From assembly GCA_964596695.1 (NCBI GenBank), contig CAZQVE010000001.1:1-64000 (forward strand): a DNA stretch of 64,000 bases. The letters run 5' to 3'. The position numbers and the translations under genes were made by a program. Positions 24,914 through 34,038 of this stretch are shown here, one piece after another. The notes beneath the pieces were generated by a model that made no database searches, was not told where the DNA came from, and was given only the letters and a program-made list of their open reading frames with translations. The stretch is from UBA2112 sp964596695 (lineage in GTDB: Bacteria > Patescibacteriota > Saccharimonadia > Saccharimonadales > Saccharimonadaceae). Every line of letters starts with the position of its first letter. Within the stretch, counting starts at the first letter, position 1.

Positions 24914-26698
24914 ATGCATATATCGGATGGGACATTGGAAAAGCTACTCACCGAGAGTAGGCGTTTTACCAAAAGTGATATTGCAGCCCTCAAAGACGAG
25001 AGCGCTCGTTCGCATAAGTCGATGTATCAGGTGGCGCTCGACAAAAAAATGGTCGAAGATACCGTTCTAACGAAATTATTCGCCGAATATAGCGGCATTC
25101 CCTACGTCGAAATCGATCCTAACGAAATCCCTAGCGACGTACTCAACAAGATTCCTGAGCGTATCGCTCGTCAATACAACGCGGTACTGTTTAAGGTCGA
25201 CGAAGATGGTACGCAACACCTGGCAATGGAAGATCCAGACGACGTCCAAGCGGTCGACTTTATCCAAAAGCAAATTGGTTCGAACGTTCGCACTTATATT
25301 TCGCCGCATGCGAACATCCAGGCGGCGCTCGACAATTACCGCAGCGATGTCGACAAAGAGCTTTCTGAAGTTATCGATGTCCAACGCGAAGAAGACGAAG
25401 CACAGGAGGAGAACGTCAGCGAAGAAGATGTCGCCGAAAACTCTCCGATCGCACAGACGATTAACTTGTTGCTCGAGTACGCTATCCGCAGCAACGCCAG
25501 CGATATTCACATCGAGCCTCGTGAAGAGTTCGTCCAGATCCGCTACCGTATTGACGGTATCCTGAAGGAAGTCAATCGCCTGCCGCGAAACGTCCATGCA
25601 GCACTAATCAGCCGTATCAAGATTCTCTCTAACCTAAAGATTGACGAACGCCGCGTTCCACAGGACGGCCGGTTCAAGGTTCAAGTCGGCGGCAAGCAAT
25701 ACGCCCTTCGTGTCAGTACACTTCCGATTGCCGACGGCGAGAAGGTTGTCATGCGTATCTTGGACGAGTCTAACCAAGCGATCAGCTTGGAAGATCTTGG
25801 CTATTGGGGCTACTCTATGGAATCTATCAGTGAAGCTATTAGTGAACCGCACGGCATTATTCTGATTACCGGCCCGACTGGTAGCGGTAAGTCAACCAGC
25901 TTGTTCAGCGCTCTTACTCAGCTCAACCGGCCAGACGTCAACATCAGCACCATCGAAGACCCGGTCGAGTATAAGATTCCGGGTGTCAACCAAACTCAGA
26001 CGAACGATGCAGCCGGCATGACATTCGCCAACGGCCTCCGCGCCCTCCTGCGTCAAGACCCGAACATTATCATGGTTGGTGAGGTTCGTGACGCCGAAAC
26101 AGCCGCCCTGGCTATCCAGGCAGCATTGACCGGTCACTTAGTCTTTAGTACATTGCACACCAACAACGCCGCGACCGCCCTACCTCGTCTCCTTGACATG
26201 GACATCGAGCCGTTCCTTATCGCAAGCACCGTCCGCGCCATCGTTGGTCAGCGTCTTGTCCGCCGACTCGACAAAGAAACACGCAAGCCATACCAGCCGA
26301 CCGACGAGGAGAAAGATGCGATTATCCATCTGTTTAACTTGCGTCCAGACCAAGACTTTAGCTATATCCACGAGTTGGAAAAACAAGCAGCCGCGGCCGG
26401 TGTCGGCGGTAACGCGCCGCTCAGTACCGATCCGAACGGTATAAATGTCCTTTATAAGCCTGGTGAATTCGAAGACGAAACCGGCAAACATGACGGCTAC
26501 AAGGGACGAATCGGTATCTACGAAGTACTCAACAACAGTGCGGCCATCCAAAAGCTGATTACTGCTAACGCAACCAGCTCTCAGCTCCAGAACCAAGCAA
26601 TCTCCGACGGCATGTTAACTATGCAGACGGACGGTCTGATCAAAGCATTGCGCGGTGAGACAACAATCGAGGAAATCCTCCGGGTAACGAAGGAGTAA
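24914..26698 (+). CDS. pilB: Type IV pilus assembly ATPase PilB
   Basis: 594 residues: N-terminal GspE/MshE-like domain (about 1-150), an acidic linker, and a secretion ATPase with Walker A GPTGSGKST (about 320-328), Asp box and Walker B (NIIMVGEVRD), and His box HLVFSTLHTNNA. The four-cysteine zinc site of many PilB proteins is absent; an insertion of about 45 residues lies in that region. It powers pilus extension at the cytoplasmic face. First gene of a pilB-C-M-N-O unit. TACAAT lies 11 nt before the ATG. Confidence 0.95.
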   Translation: MHISDGTLEKLLTESRRFTKSDIAALKDESARSHKSMYQVALDKKMVEDTVLTKLFAEYSGIPYVEIDPNEIPSDVLNKIPERIARQYNAVLFKVDEDGTQHLAMEDPDDVQAVDFIQKQIGSNVRTYISPHANIQAALDNYRSDVDKELSEVIDVQREEDEAQEENVSEEDVAENSPIAQTINLLLEYAIRSNASDIHIEPREEFVQIRYRIDGILKEVNRLPRNVHAALISRIKILSNLKIDERRVPQDGRFKVQVGGKQYALRVSTLPIADGEKVVMRILDESNQAISLEDLGYWGYSMESISEAISEPHGIILITGPTGSGKSTSLFSALTQLNRPDVNISTIEDPVEYKIPGVNQTQTNDAAGMTFANGLRALLRQDPNIIMVGEVRDAETAALAIQAALTGHLVFSTLHTNNAATALPRLLDMDIEPFLIASTVRAIVGQRLVRRLDKETRKPYQPTDEEKDAIIHLFNLRPDQDFSYIHELEKQAAAAGVGGNAPLSTDPNGINVLYKPGEFEDETGKHDGYKGRIGIYEVLNNSAAIQKLITANATSSQLQNQAISDGMLTMQTDGLIKALRGETTIEEILRVTKE

Positions 26699-26704
26699 AG
26701 CAAT

Positions 26705-27928
26705 ATGCCCCAATACCAATACGTCGCCACGACAGAAAGCAGCAACAAAACCACCAAGGGAGTCATCGACGCAGCCGACGAAGCCGGTGTTATGGAGGTG
26801 CTCAAGAAGCAAAACCTTCGACCACTCAGCATAACGGTAAACAAGAAATCATCGTCCTCGTTCAGCCGACTCTTTAATTCCGGCACAGTCAAGCCGGATG
26901 ACCTGGTTATCTTTACTCGCCAGCTCAGCGCCATGGTCGGCGCCGGCGTCCCGTTGCTCAGGTCACTTAGCTCTCTTGAACAACACGCTGAAAGCACGGC
27001 TCTCAAAAGTATCCTTGTCAACGTCATCAAAGACGTCGAGGGCGGTAGTGCACTCGGTGACTCACTTGCAAAATACCCCAAAACGTTCAGTGACGTGTAC
27101 ATAAATATGGTTCGCGCCGGAGAAGCCGCCGGTATCCTGGACGAAATCCTCAAACGGCTCGCCATCCAGCAAGAAAAGAACGCCTCAATCCGCAAAAAGG
27201 TCAAGGGCGCCATGACCTATCCTACGGTTCTGCTTGTGATCACGGTTGTTGCCTTTTTCGGACTGATGATGTTCGTGATACCAAAAATCGGCGACATCAT
27301 CCACTCGCTTGCCGGACCCGGAGCCGAGCTTCCGCTTATCACACGAATCATGCTCGGTATCAGCTCATTTATGTTGAGTTACGGTGTTTTCGTCATCGTC
27401 GGATTGATTATCTTTGTTTTTCTATTTCTTCGCTATCTTAAAACCCCGGCCGGAAAGAAGATGTTTCACCAGTTTGCCCTCCGGGTTCCAGCGGTCAACT
27501 CAATCATCCGTAAGGTGGTTATCGCTCGTTTCGCTCGCACGTTTTCAGCACTATCCGGTGCCGGCGTGTCAATTATCGAGACATTGACCGTTACTGCGCA
27601 TGCCATGGGCAATGTCGTTTATGAAGAGTCCCTGCTCGATGCCGTCGACAAGGTCAAGAATGGTCAGCAACTATCCCGCGTCCTCGAAGATGACGGACTC
27701 TACCCTGCAATCGTCGCACAGATGATGTCCGTTGGCGAAGAAACCGGTCAGACCGACGTCGTTCTTGTAAAAGTTGCCGAATTCTACGAAGAAGAAGTCG
27801 ATACCGCCCTTAATAGCCTTAGTTCGATTATTGAGCCTGTTATGATCCTGTTAATGGGTGGTGTCGTCGGACTAATCGCGGCAAGTGTGATGGGACCGAT
27901 CGCCGGCCTCGCGCAACAGATTCATTAA
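26705..27928 (+). CDS. pilC: Type IV pilus inner membrane platform PilC
   Basis: 407 residues: two T2SSF domains, each followed by membrane helices. Typical motifs are FTRQLSAMVGAGVPLL in the first, ARTFSALSGAGVSI in the second, and the C-terminal GGVVGLIAASVMGPIAGL. It forms the platform that couples PilB rotation to pilin polymerisation. Six nt after pilB. Confidence 0.95.
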   Translation: MPQYQYVATTESSNKTTKGVIDAADEAGVMEVLKKQNLRPLSITVNKKSSSSFSRLFNSGTVKPDDLVIFTRQLSAMVGAGVPLLRSLSSLEQHAESTALKSILVNVIKDVEGGSALGDSLAKYPKTFSDVYINMVRAGEAAGILDEILKRLAIQQEKNASIRKKVKGAMTYPTVLLVITVVAFFGLMMFVIPKIGDIIHSLAGPGAELPLITRIMLGISSFMLSYGVFVIVGLIIFVFLFLRYLKTPAGKKMFHQFALRVPAVNSIIRKVVIARFARTFSALSGAGVSIIETLTVTAHAMGNVVYEESLLDAVDKVKNGQQLSRVLEDDGLYPAIVAQMMSVGEETGQTDVVLVKVAEFYEEEVDTALNSLSSIIEPVMILLMGGVVGLIAASVMGPIAGLAQQIH

Positions 27929-27991
27929 TAGCGACAAAAAGGGTAGCCATAAGCCGTATCGCCATGCTACAATAACAGCGGAAAACCATAT

Positions 27992-29053
27992 GTGGGCATC
28001 ATGACAAAACTTTTTCATAAAGACAAACCCCTAGTTGGCCTCGATATCAGCAGTACGGACATGAAAATCATGTCTATTGATATCAAGCGTCAGTTCGTCA
28101 CCGGTTACGGCGTGATGGATCTTGATCCTTTGCAGATCAAGAAGGCGCTCGATGGCGAGGGTAATTATCTGACCGCCAGTTTGCAGACCCTGCTCGAGAA
28201 AAAGCTCGTCGGTAATCTCGTTAGCGACCAGGTAGCGCTAGGTATCCCCACGGCTCGGACATTCTCACGAACATTTACCGTTCCGGCAAATGCTGAGCGC
28301 ACACTGAAAGAAGCAGTTGCCATAGAGGTCGGTCAATACATCCCCCTCCCCCTGTCGCTGCTCTACGTTGACTATGACATCATCGAACGGAACAATGACC
28401 TACTCACTGTTATTATGAGCGCCGTACCCCGTAAGCTCGTCGACACCGCACTGACCGCCTGCGAATCCGTCGGCTTGTCCGTGACACTGGTTGAACCGGC
28501 CATCAACGCTGTCGCTCGTGTGCTTAAGTCAACCGAAGAGGGTTACCTGCCAACGGTTATCGTCGATATTGGTGCCGCTAACACCGACATTGCTGTCCTT
28601 GACGGCTCCGTACGAATTACCGGGGGTATCGCTACCGGTGGCAACACCTTTACGCTTGATATCGCGAAGAAGCTTGGCGTCACACTGGAAAACGCCCACC
28701 AGCTAAAGGTACTAAACGGTCTATCTCCGGGACCAAAGCAAGCCAAATTAGCTGGCGCCCTGCGACCGTCACTTCGCGGTATTATTACCGAAACACGCAA
28801 AGTCATCCGCTACTACAACGAACGCCTCTCGAGCGACCGGCGGCTGGAACAGGTGCTTGTAGTGGGTAGCGGTAGTAACGTTCCTGGTATTGGCGACTAT
28901 TTCACGAACGAGCTTGTCATGCCAGCGCGAACGGCTAATCCATGGCAAGAGCTGGACTTCGGCGAATTACCACAACCGGCAAAACAATTCCGCTCACGTT
29001 ATATTAGCGTGTCCGGCTTAGCGAATGTTGAAAAGGGGGCGATGTGGCAATGA
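27992..29053 (+). CDS. pilM: PilM, actin-like pilus assembly protein
   Basis: 353 residues with the FtsA/actin fold: LVGLDISSTDMK at the start, and phosphate loops near TVIVDIGAANTDI and VVGSGSNVPG. PilM binds the N-terminus of PilN inside the cell. Start is GTG at 27992 or ATG at 28001 (MTKLFH); neither has a good ribosome-binding site. The stop overlaps the pilN ATG. Confidence 0.92.
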   Translation: MGIMTKLFHKDKPLVGLDISSTDMKIMSIDIKRQFVTGYGVMDLDPLQIKKALDGEGNYLTASLQTLLEKKLVGNLVSDQVALGIPTARTFSRTFTVPANAERTLKEAVAIEVGQYIPLPLSLLYVDYDIIERNNDLLTVIMSAVPRKLVDTALTACESVGLSVTLVEPAINAVARVLKSTEEGYLPTVIVDIGAANTDIAVLDGSVRITGGIATGGNTFTLDIAKKLGVTLENAHQLKVLNGLSPGPKQAKLAGALRPSLRGIITETRKVIRYYNERLSSDRRLEQVLVVGSGSNVPGIGDYFTNELVMPARTANPWQELDFGELPQPAKQFRSRYISVSGLANVEKGAMWQ

Positions 29054-29640
29054 TCAACCTTTTGCCCGATGAGGCAAAGCGTGACATCCGGGCCGCCCGG
29101 ATGAACGTCGTGCTTCTTCGTTATAACCTCCTGACCCTAGTCGCTGCCGTTGTCATGGTCGGATTTTGCCTGGTATTCTATTTTATCCTCCACAGTAACC
29201 AGTCATCCGCAGTCGATACGAGCCACGACAACAGCATCAAGGCAGCAAGCTACGAAGATACGCGCAAAAAAGCTGACGAGTATCGCAAAAATCTATCGAT
29301 CGCCAGCCAAATCATCGACAACGGCGTCAGCTATACGAACCTGGTCTTCGCTATCACTAAACTGATTCCTGACGGGGTTATCCTTAACGGTCTTAATCTG
29401 ACCACCGCCACAATCGGACAACAGATATCATTTACCGCCCAAGCGGTATCATACGACGCGGCTGCTGAATTAAAGAGTAATTTCCAGGGAGAAGTCGACT
29501 CCAAAGAAAAGCCATTATTCACGAATGTTTACTTCCAGTCACTGTCCAATAACGCAGGTGGTGAATCATCTTCGTCAGGCAATCCTTACCCGATTACCGT
29601 AACGATTAGCGCAAAATTAAACAAGGCGGCCCTGCAATGA
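29050..29640 (+). CDS. pilN: PilN-like pilus alignment protein
   Basis: 196 residues from the ATG overlapping the pilM stop. The N-terminal MINLLPDEAKRD is the PilM-binding peptide of PilN. One transmembrane helix (about 22-45) and an extracytoplasmic domain with coiled coil follow. A GTG six bases earlier is a possible alternative. Pairs with PilO. Confidence 0.9.
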   Translation: MINLLPDEAKRDIRAARMNVVLLRYNLLTLVAAVVMVGFCLVFYFILHSNQSSAVDTSHDNSIKAASYEDTRKKADEYRKNLSIASQIIDNGVSYTNLVFAITKLIPDGVILNGLNLTTATIGQQISFTAQAVSYDAAAELKSNFQGEVDSKEKPLFTNVYFQSLSNNAGGESSSSGNPYPITVTISAKLNKAALQ

Positions 29641-30305
29641 CAAACAGCCCAACCAGTAAACTCTCTCCTTCTAAACTCAGACTTATGTTAATCGGTCTCA
29701 TGCTACTAATTGTGGTCGTGTGTGCTATTGGTTTCTGGTTCTTCCGCGAGCAATTAACAGTTTATGCCGACCAGGTTAGAGCCGACAGCGCGGCCGCTGA
29801 AGCAAGTACGGATGACATCGCTCAGCTGCAGAAGCTGAAGGAACAACTCGAGAACGACCAAGTTGCCGTTGCGAGGGCTAAGAAAATTGTCGCCGACAGC
29901 AAATTCTATGCCTATCAGGTAGATATAATCCACGATCTCACTACCTATGCGAATGAGGCCGGAATCAGTATCGTCGGCTTCACATTCAACAATGAAAACG
30001 TGTCCAGCTCATCCTCTGGATCATCTTCGACACCGGAATCGACACCGGAATCAGCACCGACATCCGCGCCAGATCCTGGTTCGGCTTCCTCGGGAGAGGC
30101 GCCGGCGATTGCTGGACTGAAGACAACATCCGTCTCTATTGCCATCCAAAGTCCTGTTCAATACAAGGCATATATGACATTCCTTCGTTCTATCGAGCTT
30201 AACCTTACCAAGATGGAAATAGCCGGCGTATCCCTGTCCAAAGGAACAGACGACCCGAATACCGTTACCGTCAGTCCACTTAGCATAGAGGTATATACAC
30301 GATGA
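29637..30305 (+). CDS. pilO: PilO-like pilus alignment protein
   Basis: 222 residues: one membrane helix (about 16-36), coiled coil (about 45-85), then a ferredoxin-like domain interrupted by a low-complexity Ser/Pro/Thr/Ala insert (about 122-155) with TPES repeats. It overlaps pilN by ATGA. The insert is unusual for PilO and may be exposed outside the membrane. Confidence 0.85.
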   Translation: MTNSPTSKLSPSKLRLMLIGLMLLIVVVCAIGFWFFREQLTVYADQVRADSAAAEASTDDIAQLQKLKEQLENDQVAVARAKKIVADSKFYAYQVDIIHDLTTYANEAGISIVGFTFNNENVSSSSSGSSSTPESTPESAPTSAPDPGSASSGEAPAIAGLKTTSVSIAIQSPVQYKAYMTFLRSIELNLTKMEIAGVSLSKGTDDPNTVTVSPLSIEVYTR

Positions 30306-30583
30306 CACCGCAACTCTTCTCATTCGTCAACAGTGTTCGCCGGTTTTTCGGACGACATCATCCTGTCGTATTCATCTCAGTAATCAGCCTTCTCATGGCG
30401 ATAGCTATCTTCTTGCTCTATCAGGTCTTTGCTTCGACGAATAGCCCACAACCAGAAAATAGTAGCACGATCAGTGATTTCGACCAAAAAACTATCGACA
30501 AGATAAAAACGCTCCACGACAGCAGCAGTGCTGACACGACAATCACCTTACCGTCGCCACGGTCAAACCCATTTGTCGAATAA
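30302..30583 (+). CDS. Small membrane protein of the pil operon
   Basis: 93 residues: basic N-terminus, one transmembrane helix (about 24-44), and a short extracytoplasmic tail with a Pro-rich end. It takes the place of pilP in the operon and overlaps pilO by ATGA, but there is no sequence signature of PilP. Probably an accessory pilus protein. Confidence 0.65.
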   Translation: MTPQLFSFVNSVRRFFGRHHPVVFISVISLLMAIAIFLLYQVFASTNSPQPENSSTISDFDQKTIDKIKTLHDSSSADTTITLPSPRSNPFVE

Positions 30584-30594
30584 CCGAGTGGCGA

Positions 30595-30600
30595 TATACT
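30595..30600 (+). promoter_or_regulatory. -10 box of the leaderless PRC-barrel gene
   Basis: TATACT ending 6 nt before the ATG at 30607. It gives the PRC-barrel gene its own start after the pil operon. Confidence 0.65.
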
Positions 30601-30606
30601 AGATAT

Positions 30607-31197
30607 ATGCTACTAAGCGGATCACAACTACTTGATACGGCAATCATGGGATTGCAGACCGGCAAAGAACTGGCCCGGACAAGCATGGCAGTTATTAATC
30701 CGCACAATTTGAAAATTATCGCATATCGTATAGCTGGCCCACACCTGGATCATGATCCGTCATTTCTCCGCGTTGCCGATATCCGTGAGCTTGGTAGTCT
30801 CGGAATGATTGTCGACAGTAGTGACGAGTTCCTTGAACCCGACGATATCGTGACCGATAAAGCCATATACGAGCTCGAGTTCACACTTGAGGGAAAACAA
30901 GTCATCGACGACCACAAAAAGAAAATCGGCAAAGTCAGTGATTACGTCGTCGATGTCGATAGTTTCGTTATTCAGCAGCTGGTCGTCCGGCGACCGCTTT
31001 TAAAGAGCTTCAACGATGACGAGTTGCTTGTTCATCGCGGTCAAATCGTCGAGGTTAACGATACGACCATCGTTATCAAGTCTGGCCACACAAAGAACAA
31101 GGCAAGAGCAGGCACCAGCCGCCACTACGTTAACCCCTTCCGTCAAACATCGCCACAGCCAGAAACGGTTCGTATCGAAACACGCACCGAGGATTAA
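30607..31197 (+). CDS. PRC-barrel domain protein
   Basis: 196 residues with two PRC-barrel-like beta domains (about 1-80 and 85-170) and a basic, disordered C-terminus. The second contains GKKIGKVSDYVVD-like text (KKKIGKVSDYVVDVD), typical of PRC-barrel. PRC-barrels bind RNA, ribosomes or photosynthetic proteins in other systems; the role here is unknown. Next to the pil operon but with its own leaderless promoter. Confidence 0.8.
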   Translation: MLLSGSQLLDTAIMGLQTGKELARTSMAVINPHNLKIIAYRIAGPHLDHDPSFLRVADIRELGSLGMIVDSSDEFLEPDDIVTDKAIYELEFTLEGKQVIDDHKKKIGKVSDYVVDVDSFVIQQLVVRRPLLKSFNDDELLVHRGQIVEVNDTTIVIKSGHTKNKARAGTSRHYVNPFRQTSPQPETVRIETRTED

Positions 31198-31314
31198 CCG
31201 AGGCTCCACCTCTATCGGCCTTAAGGCATAACGATTCCAATCCCCACCGGTCCTATTCCACACTAGGCTCTATTAACTATTAATTACAACCAACCAACCA
31301 ACTATCATTATTTG

Positions 31315-31360
31315 AATCTTATACACTTTATGTCCGATCGGACATAAAGTGTATAAGATT
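31315..31360. repeat. 46-bp perfect palindrome, copy 1
   Basis: Perfect dyad with centre TATGTCCGATCGGACATA and outer arms AATCTTATACAC/GTGTATAAGATT. It lies between convergent genes (PRC-barrel ends 31197, recX ends 31368). Compared with the copies at 48.7 and 49.3 kb it has a T-A pair where they have A-T, in both arms, so symmetry is preserved. It could be a regulator site or a bidirectional hairpin; there is no T tract. Confidence 0.9.
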
Positions 31361-31367
31361 TGGAGCG

Positions 31368-32051
31368 TTACTCTTCGTAAGAAGAAATTGCAGTCTTGAT
31401 ATCGTCGTAGCTAAATCCCTGACGAGCAAGGTATTGCATGAGCTTTTGATCATCGGCGTATTTGGCGCGTTTCTTGGCGATAATCTTTTGTAGTTCGTCG
31501 GTATCTGTCCGATCGCTGGCTGCTAGCTGCTGCTCAATAATAACTTTGTCGACGCCCTTTGCGATGAGTTCGGCGCGCAGCTTACGTAAACTCGAGCCCT
31601 TTGTTTGATTACGGTTTTCTACCCAGAAACGGGCAAACTTCTCGTCATCGACATAGCCTTTTTCGACAAGCCGCCCGAACACCCGTTCGGCCACCTCCTG
31701 GCTTACCCCCGGTCGCTCAACAACTTTCCCTCCACCTTGAGACGTCTGACCTCTCACAGGGGTGGATTTTATAAATTTTCGTGTGGGACGAGTTTTTCTC
31801 TGGAGATAATCACGTACCTCGCGCGATGAGTGGGGTCGCATGAGACAATACTCCAGCGCGCGACTGTATAGTTTACCGAATTGGCTTTCCGTCTCTAGCT
31901 CCGCTAGCTCTGGTTCATTGTATTCTTTCCCTACTTTGATCCTAAGATCGGCAATTTGGAATATATCCAGACTAAATCGGAATTTGCCGTCCACTATAAC
32001 ATTGACCCGGTTCGGGTCTTTTTGCTGAGACGTAAGAGCCGTGATTTTCAC
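31368..32051 (-). CDS. recX: RecX-family regulatory protein
   Basis: 227 residues of helical RecX repeats, for example YCLMRPHSSREVRDYLQRK and GYVDDEKFARFWVENR. RecX modulates RecA filaments. A Gly/Lys-rich insert of about 30 residues (about 93-120) separates the first and second repeats. Third gene after recA and a small hypothetical, 3 nt from the latter. Confidence 0.88.
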   Translation of the reverse strand: MKITALTSQQKDPNRVNVIVDGKFRFSLDIFQIADLRIKVGKEYNEPELAELETESQFGKLYSRALEYCLMRPHSSREVRDYLQRKTRPTRKFIKSTPVRGQTSQGGGKVVERPGVSQEVAERVFGRLVEKGYVDDEKFARFWVENRNQTKGSSLRKLRAELIAKGVDKVIIEQQLAASDRTDTDELQKIIAKKRAKYADDQKLMQYLARQGFSYDDIKTAISSYEE

Positions 32052-32054
32052 GGC

Positions 32055-32423
32055 TTACTCACTTTGCGGCGAGTGATCTTGCGCTTTCTTTTGTCGGGTA
32101 AGTGGTGGTCTTCGTGACATTAACCAGTCATGACTGAAAGCCCGTGAGGGCATAAAAACAACAGGAACTAACAAATCCGATGCATCCTGCTCCCTGTCTT
32201 CTTTCTGCGCCTCTAAGGCATCCCGCAAAGTCTCGTCTTCGAGACCGCTAATCTCATCAACTGGGATATGTGTCTGAAACGGCAAATCGATTGGATATTC
32301 AACTCCATACATACGAAGTATCCTCTCTGCCATTTTGGAATCCGTTGCTTCAAAATAGTCTTCATGTTCTGGGTCACCCCAGCGGTTAATCCAGCTTACC
32401 GTTTCGACTTTCTCTACTGCCAT
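32055..32423 (-). CDS. Hypothetical protein between recA and recX
   Basis: 122 residues, acidic in the middle and basic at the end. There are no membrane segments and no motif that I recognise. Its ATG overlaps the recA stop (TGATG) and it ends 3 nt before recX, so it belongs to the recA operon. A GTG three bases earlier is an alternative start. A role in RecA control is an inference from position only. Confidence 0.65.
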   Translation of the reverse strand: MAVEKVETVSWINRWGDPEHEDYFEATDSKMAERILRMYGVEYPIDLPFQTHIPVDEISGLEDETLRDALEAQKEDREQDASDLLVPVVFMPSRAFSHDWLMSRRPPLTRQKKAQDHSPQSE

Positions 32424-33457
32424 CACGCTTCCTCTTCAGCCACCTTTGCGCGGACTTTCTTTTCGATTTCCGCGAGGACTTTCGGATTTTCTTTCAGGTA
32501 TACCTTTGTCGCCTCACGACCCTGGCCAATCTTGGCGTCGGCATAGTCAAACCATGCACCGGCCTTGCCAACGATTTCGTGCTGTACGGCGAGGTCGAGA
32601 ACGTCACCGGTATTGGAAATACCTTCGTTGTACATGATGTCGAACTCAGCGAGACGGAACGGCGGCGCGATCTTGTTCTTCACGATCTTTACCTTAGTTC
32701 GGTTGCCTATGATCTCTTCGCCGCTCTTGATCTGACCGATACGGCGGATGTCGAGGCGTACTGACGCATAGAATTTCAGTGCGTTGCCACCAGTCGTCGT
32801 CTCTGGGTTACCAAACATCACACCGATCTTCATGCGGATCTGGTTGATGAAAATGACGGTTGTCTTTGACTTGTTTATGATACCCGTCAGTTTACGCAAT
32901 GCCTGGCTCATCAGTCGAGCCTGAAGTCCCATGTGGCTGTCGCCCATGTCACCGTCGATTTCCGCTTGTGGTACCAGTGCTGCCACCGAGTCAACAACGA
33001 CCAGATCGACCGCATTGCTACGTACCAGCGTCTCGGCGATCTCGAGCGCTTGCTCGCCATTGTCCGGTTGACTGACGAGTAGATTATCAGTATCGACACC
33101 AAGCTTCTTGGCATACGCCGGGTCAAGCGCGTGCTCTGCGTCGATAAATGCCGCTGTGCCGCCCTTTTTTTGCACTTCAGCGATAGCATGTAGCGTCAGC
33201 GTCGTCTTGCCGGAGCTTTCCGGACCATAGATTTCGATGATACGACCCTTTGGATAGCCGCCGCCGAGTGCCAAGTCAAGGCTCAGCGCGCCGGATGGGA
33301 TCAGCTCGACGTCGACTTTGTGCGCTTCGCCCAGTTTCATGATCGACCCGTCACCAAACTGCTTGGTGATCTGATCCATCGCCAGACCGAGCGCCTTTAA
33401 TTTTCCTTCGTTTGACGGTGCATCGCTAACAGCCGCTTTGTCTGCCTTTTTCGCCAC
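32423..33457 (-). CDS. recA: RecA recombinase
   Basis: 344 residues, canonical: Walker A GPESSGKTTLTLH (about 69-81), MAW motif region, L2 loop with GNALKFYASVRLDIRR, and an acidic C-terminus. It forms the ATP-dependent DNA strand exchange filament. The start is GTG, supported by GGAGGG 7 nt upstream, and a TATAAT box lies farther up, so this gene has a normal leader. Divergent from the leaderless prepilin gene. No LexA-type box is obvious. Confidence 0.97.
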   Translation of the reverse strand: MAKKADKAAVSDAPSNEGKLKALGLAMDQITKQFGDGSIMKLGEAHKVDVELIPSGALSLDLALGGGYPKGRIIEIYGPESSGKTTLTLHAIAEVQKKGGTAAFIDAEHALDPAYAKKLGVDTDNLLVSQPDNGEQALEIAETLVRSNAVDLVVVDSVAALVPQAEIDGDMGDSHMGLQARLMSQALRKLTGIINKSKTTVIFINQIRMKIGVMFGNPETTTGGNALKFYASVRLDIRRIGQIKSGEEIIGNRTKVKIVKNKIAPPFRLAEFDIMYNEGISNTGDVLDLAVQHEIVGKAGAWFDYADAKIGQGREATKVYLKENPKVLAEIEKKVRAKVAEEEA

Positions 33458-33513
33458 TATGATTCCCTCCGGTATTAATAACTGTTTCTATTATACAGCA
33501 AAACGCTTTCTGC

Positions 33514-33519
33514 TATAAT
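33514..33519 (+). promoter_or_regulatory. -10 box of leaderless prepilin-like gene
   Basis: TATAAT with TGC directly upstream ends 7 nt before the ATG at 33527. Confidence 0.7.
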
Positions 33520-33526
33520 ATGCCTA

Positions 33527-34030
33527 ATGAGTACTCAGCAATCTTCGCGCCAATCTGGGTTCACCGTTATCGAACTTATCGTCGTTATCGTCGTGTTAGC
33601 CGTTGCCGGCATACTCGTCTTCGTGCAGTTCAATAAACTGCAGACCTCTCACGAAGATTCTCACCGCAAAGCTGCGATTAATGCCATGTACTACGCACTC
33701 GAGGAGGTGTACTACAAGCAACATCATTCTTACCCCGCACAGCTGACACCGGATACACTACCGTCTGTCGACCCGGCGCTTTTCACGGATCCGGATGGGT
33801 TCACGCTAGGAAAAGAAGCCCTTAGCAAAAAAGATTTGGAAAAACTTATCGACAGTGGCGATGCCAGCTCTGACGTCGAACAGCGTTTAGAGGCTATAGC
33901 CTCGGGAAAAGGTCAAAACTACCATTACGACGCAACGAATTGTGACACTGATGGCAACTGCAAAAGCTATACACTCCGTGCCGACCTCGTCAGTGAAGCT
34001 CAGTACGTCAAACAGAGCCGACACAGTTAA
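33527..34030 (+). CDS. Type IV prepilin-like protein
   Basis: 167 residues. Class III signal: a short leader ending in SG, then FTVIELIVVIVVLAVAGILVF with Glu at +5, followed by an extracytoplasmic alpha/beta head with two cysteines near the C-terminus (TNCDTDGNCKS). Likely a pilin or minor pilin for the PilBCMNO machine 3-9 kb away. Leaderless start. Confidence 0.85.
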   Translation: MSTQQSSRQSGFTVIELIVVIVVLAVAGILVFVQFNKLQTSHEDSHRKAAINAMYYALEEVYYKQHHSYPAQLTPDTLPSVDPALFTDPDGFTLGKEALSKKDLEKLIDSGDASSDVEQRLEAIASGKGQNYHYDATNCDTDGNCKSYTLRADLVSEAQYVKQSRHS

Positions 34031-34038
34031 GCTATCTA

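Noticed and set aside
29041..29060. UGA recoding (as in Gracilibacteria/Absconditabacteria)
   Set aside because: pilM, recA and pgl end naturally at TGA at expected lengths, so TGA is a stop here.
31315..31360. Palindrome as an ordinary intrinsic terminator
   Set aside because: There is no T tract on either strand. Copy 3 overlaps a promoter and copy 2 is not placed as a terminator should be. For copy 1, between convergent genes, a transcription-stopping role cannot be fully excluded.
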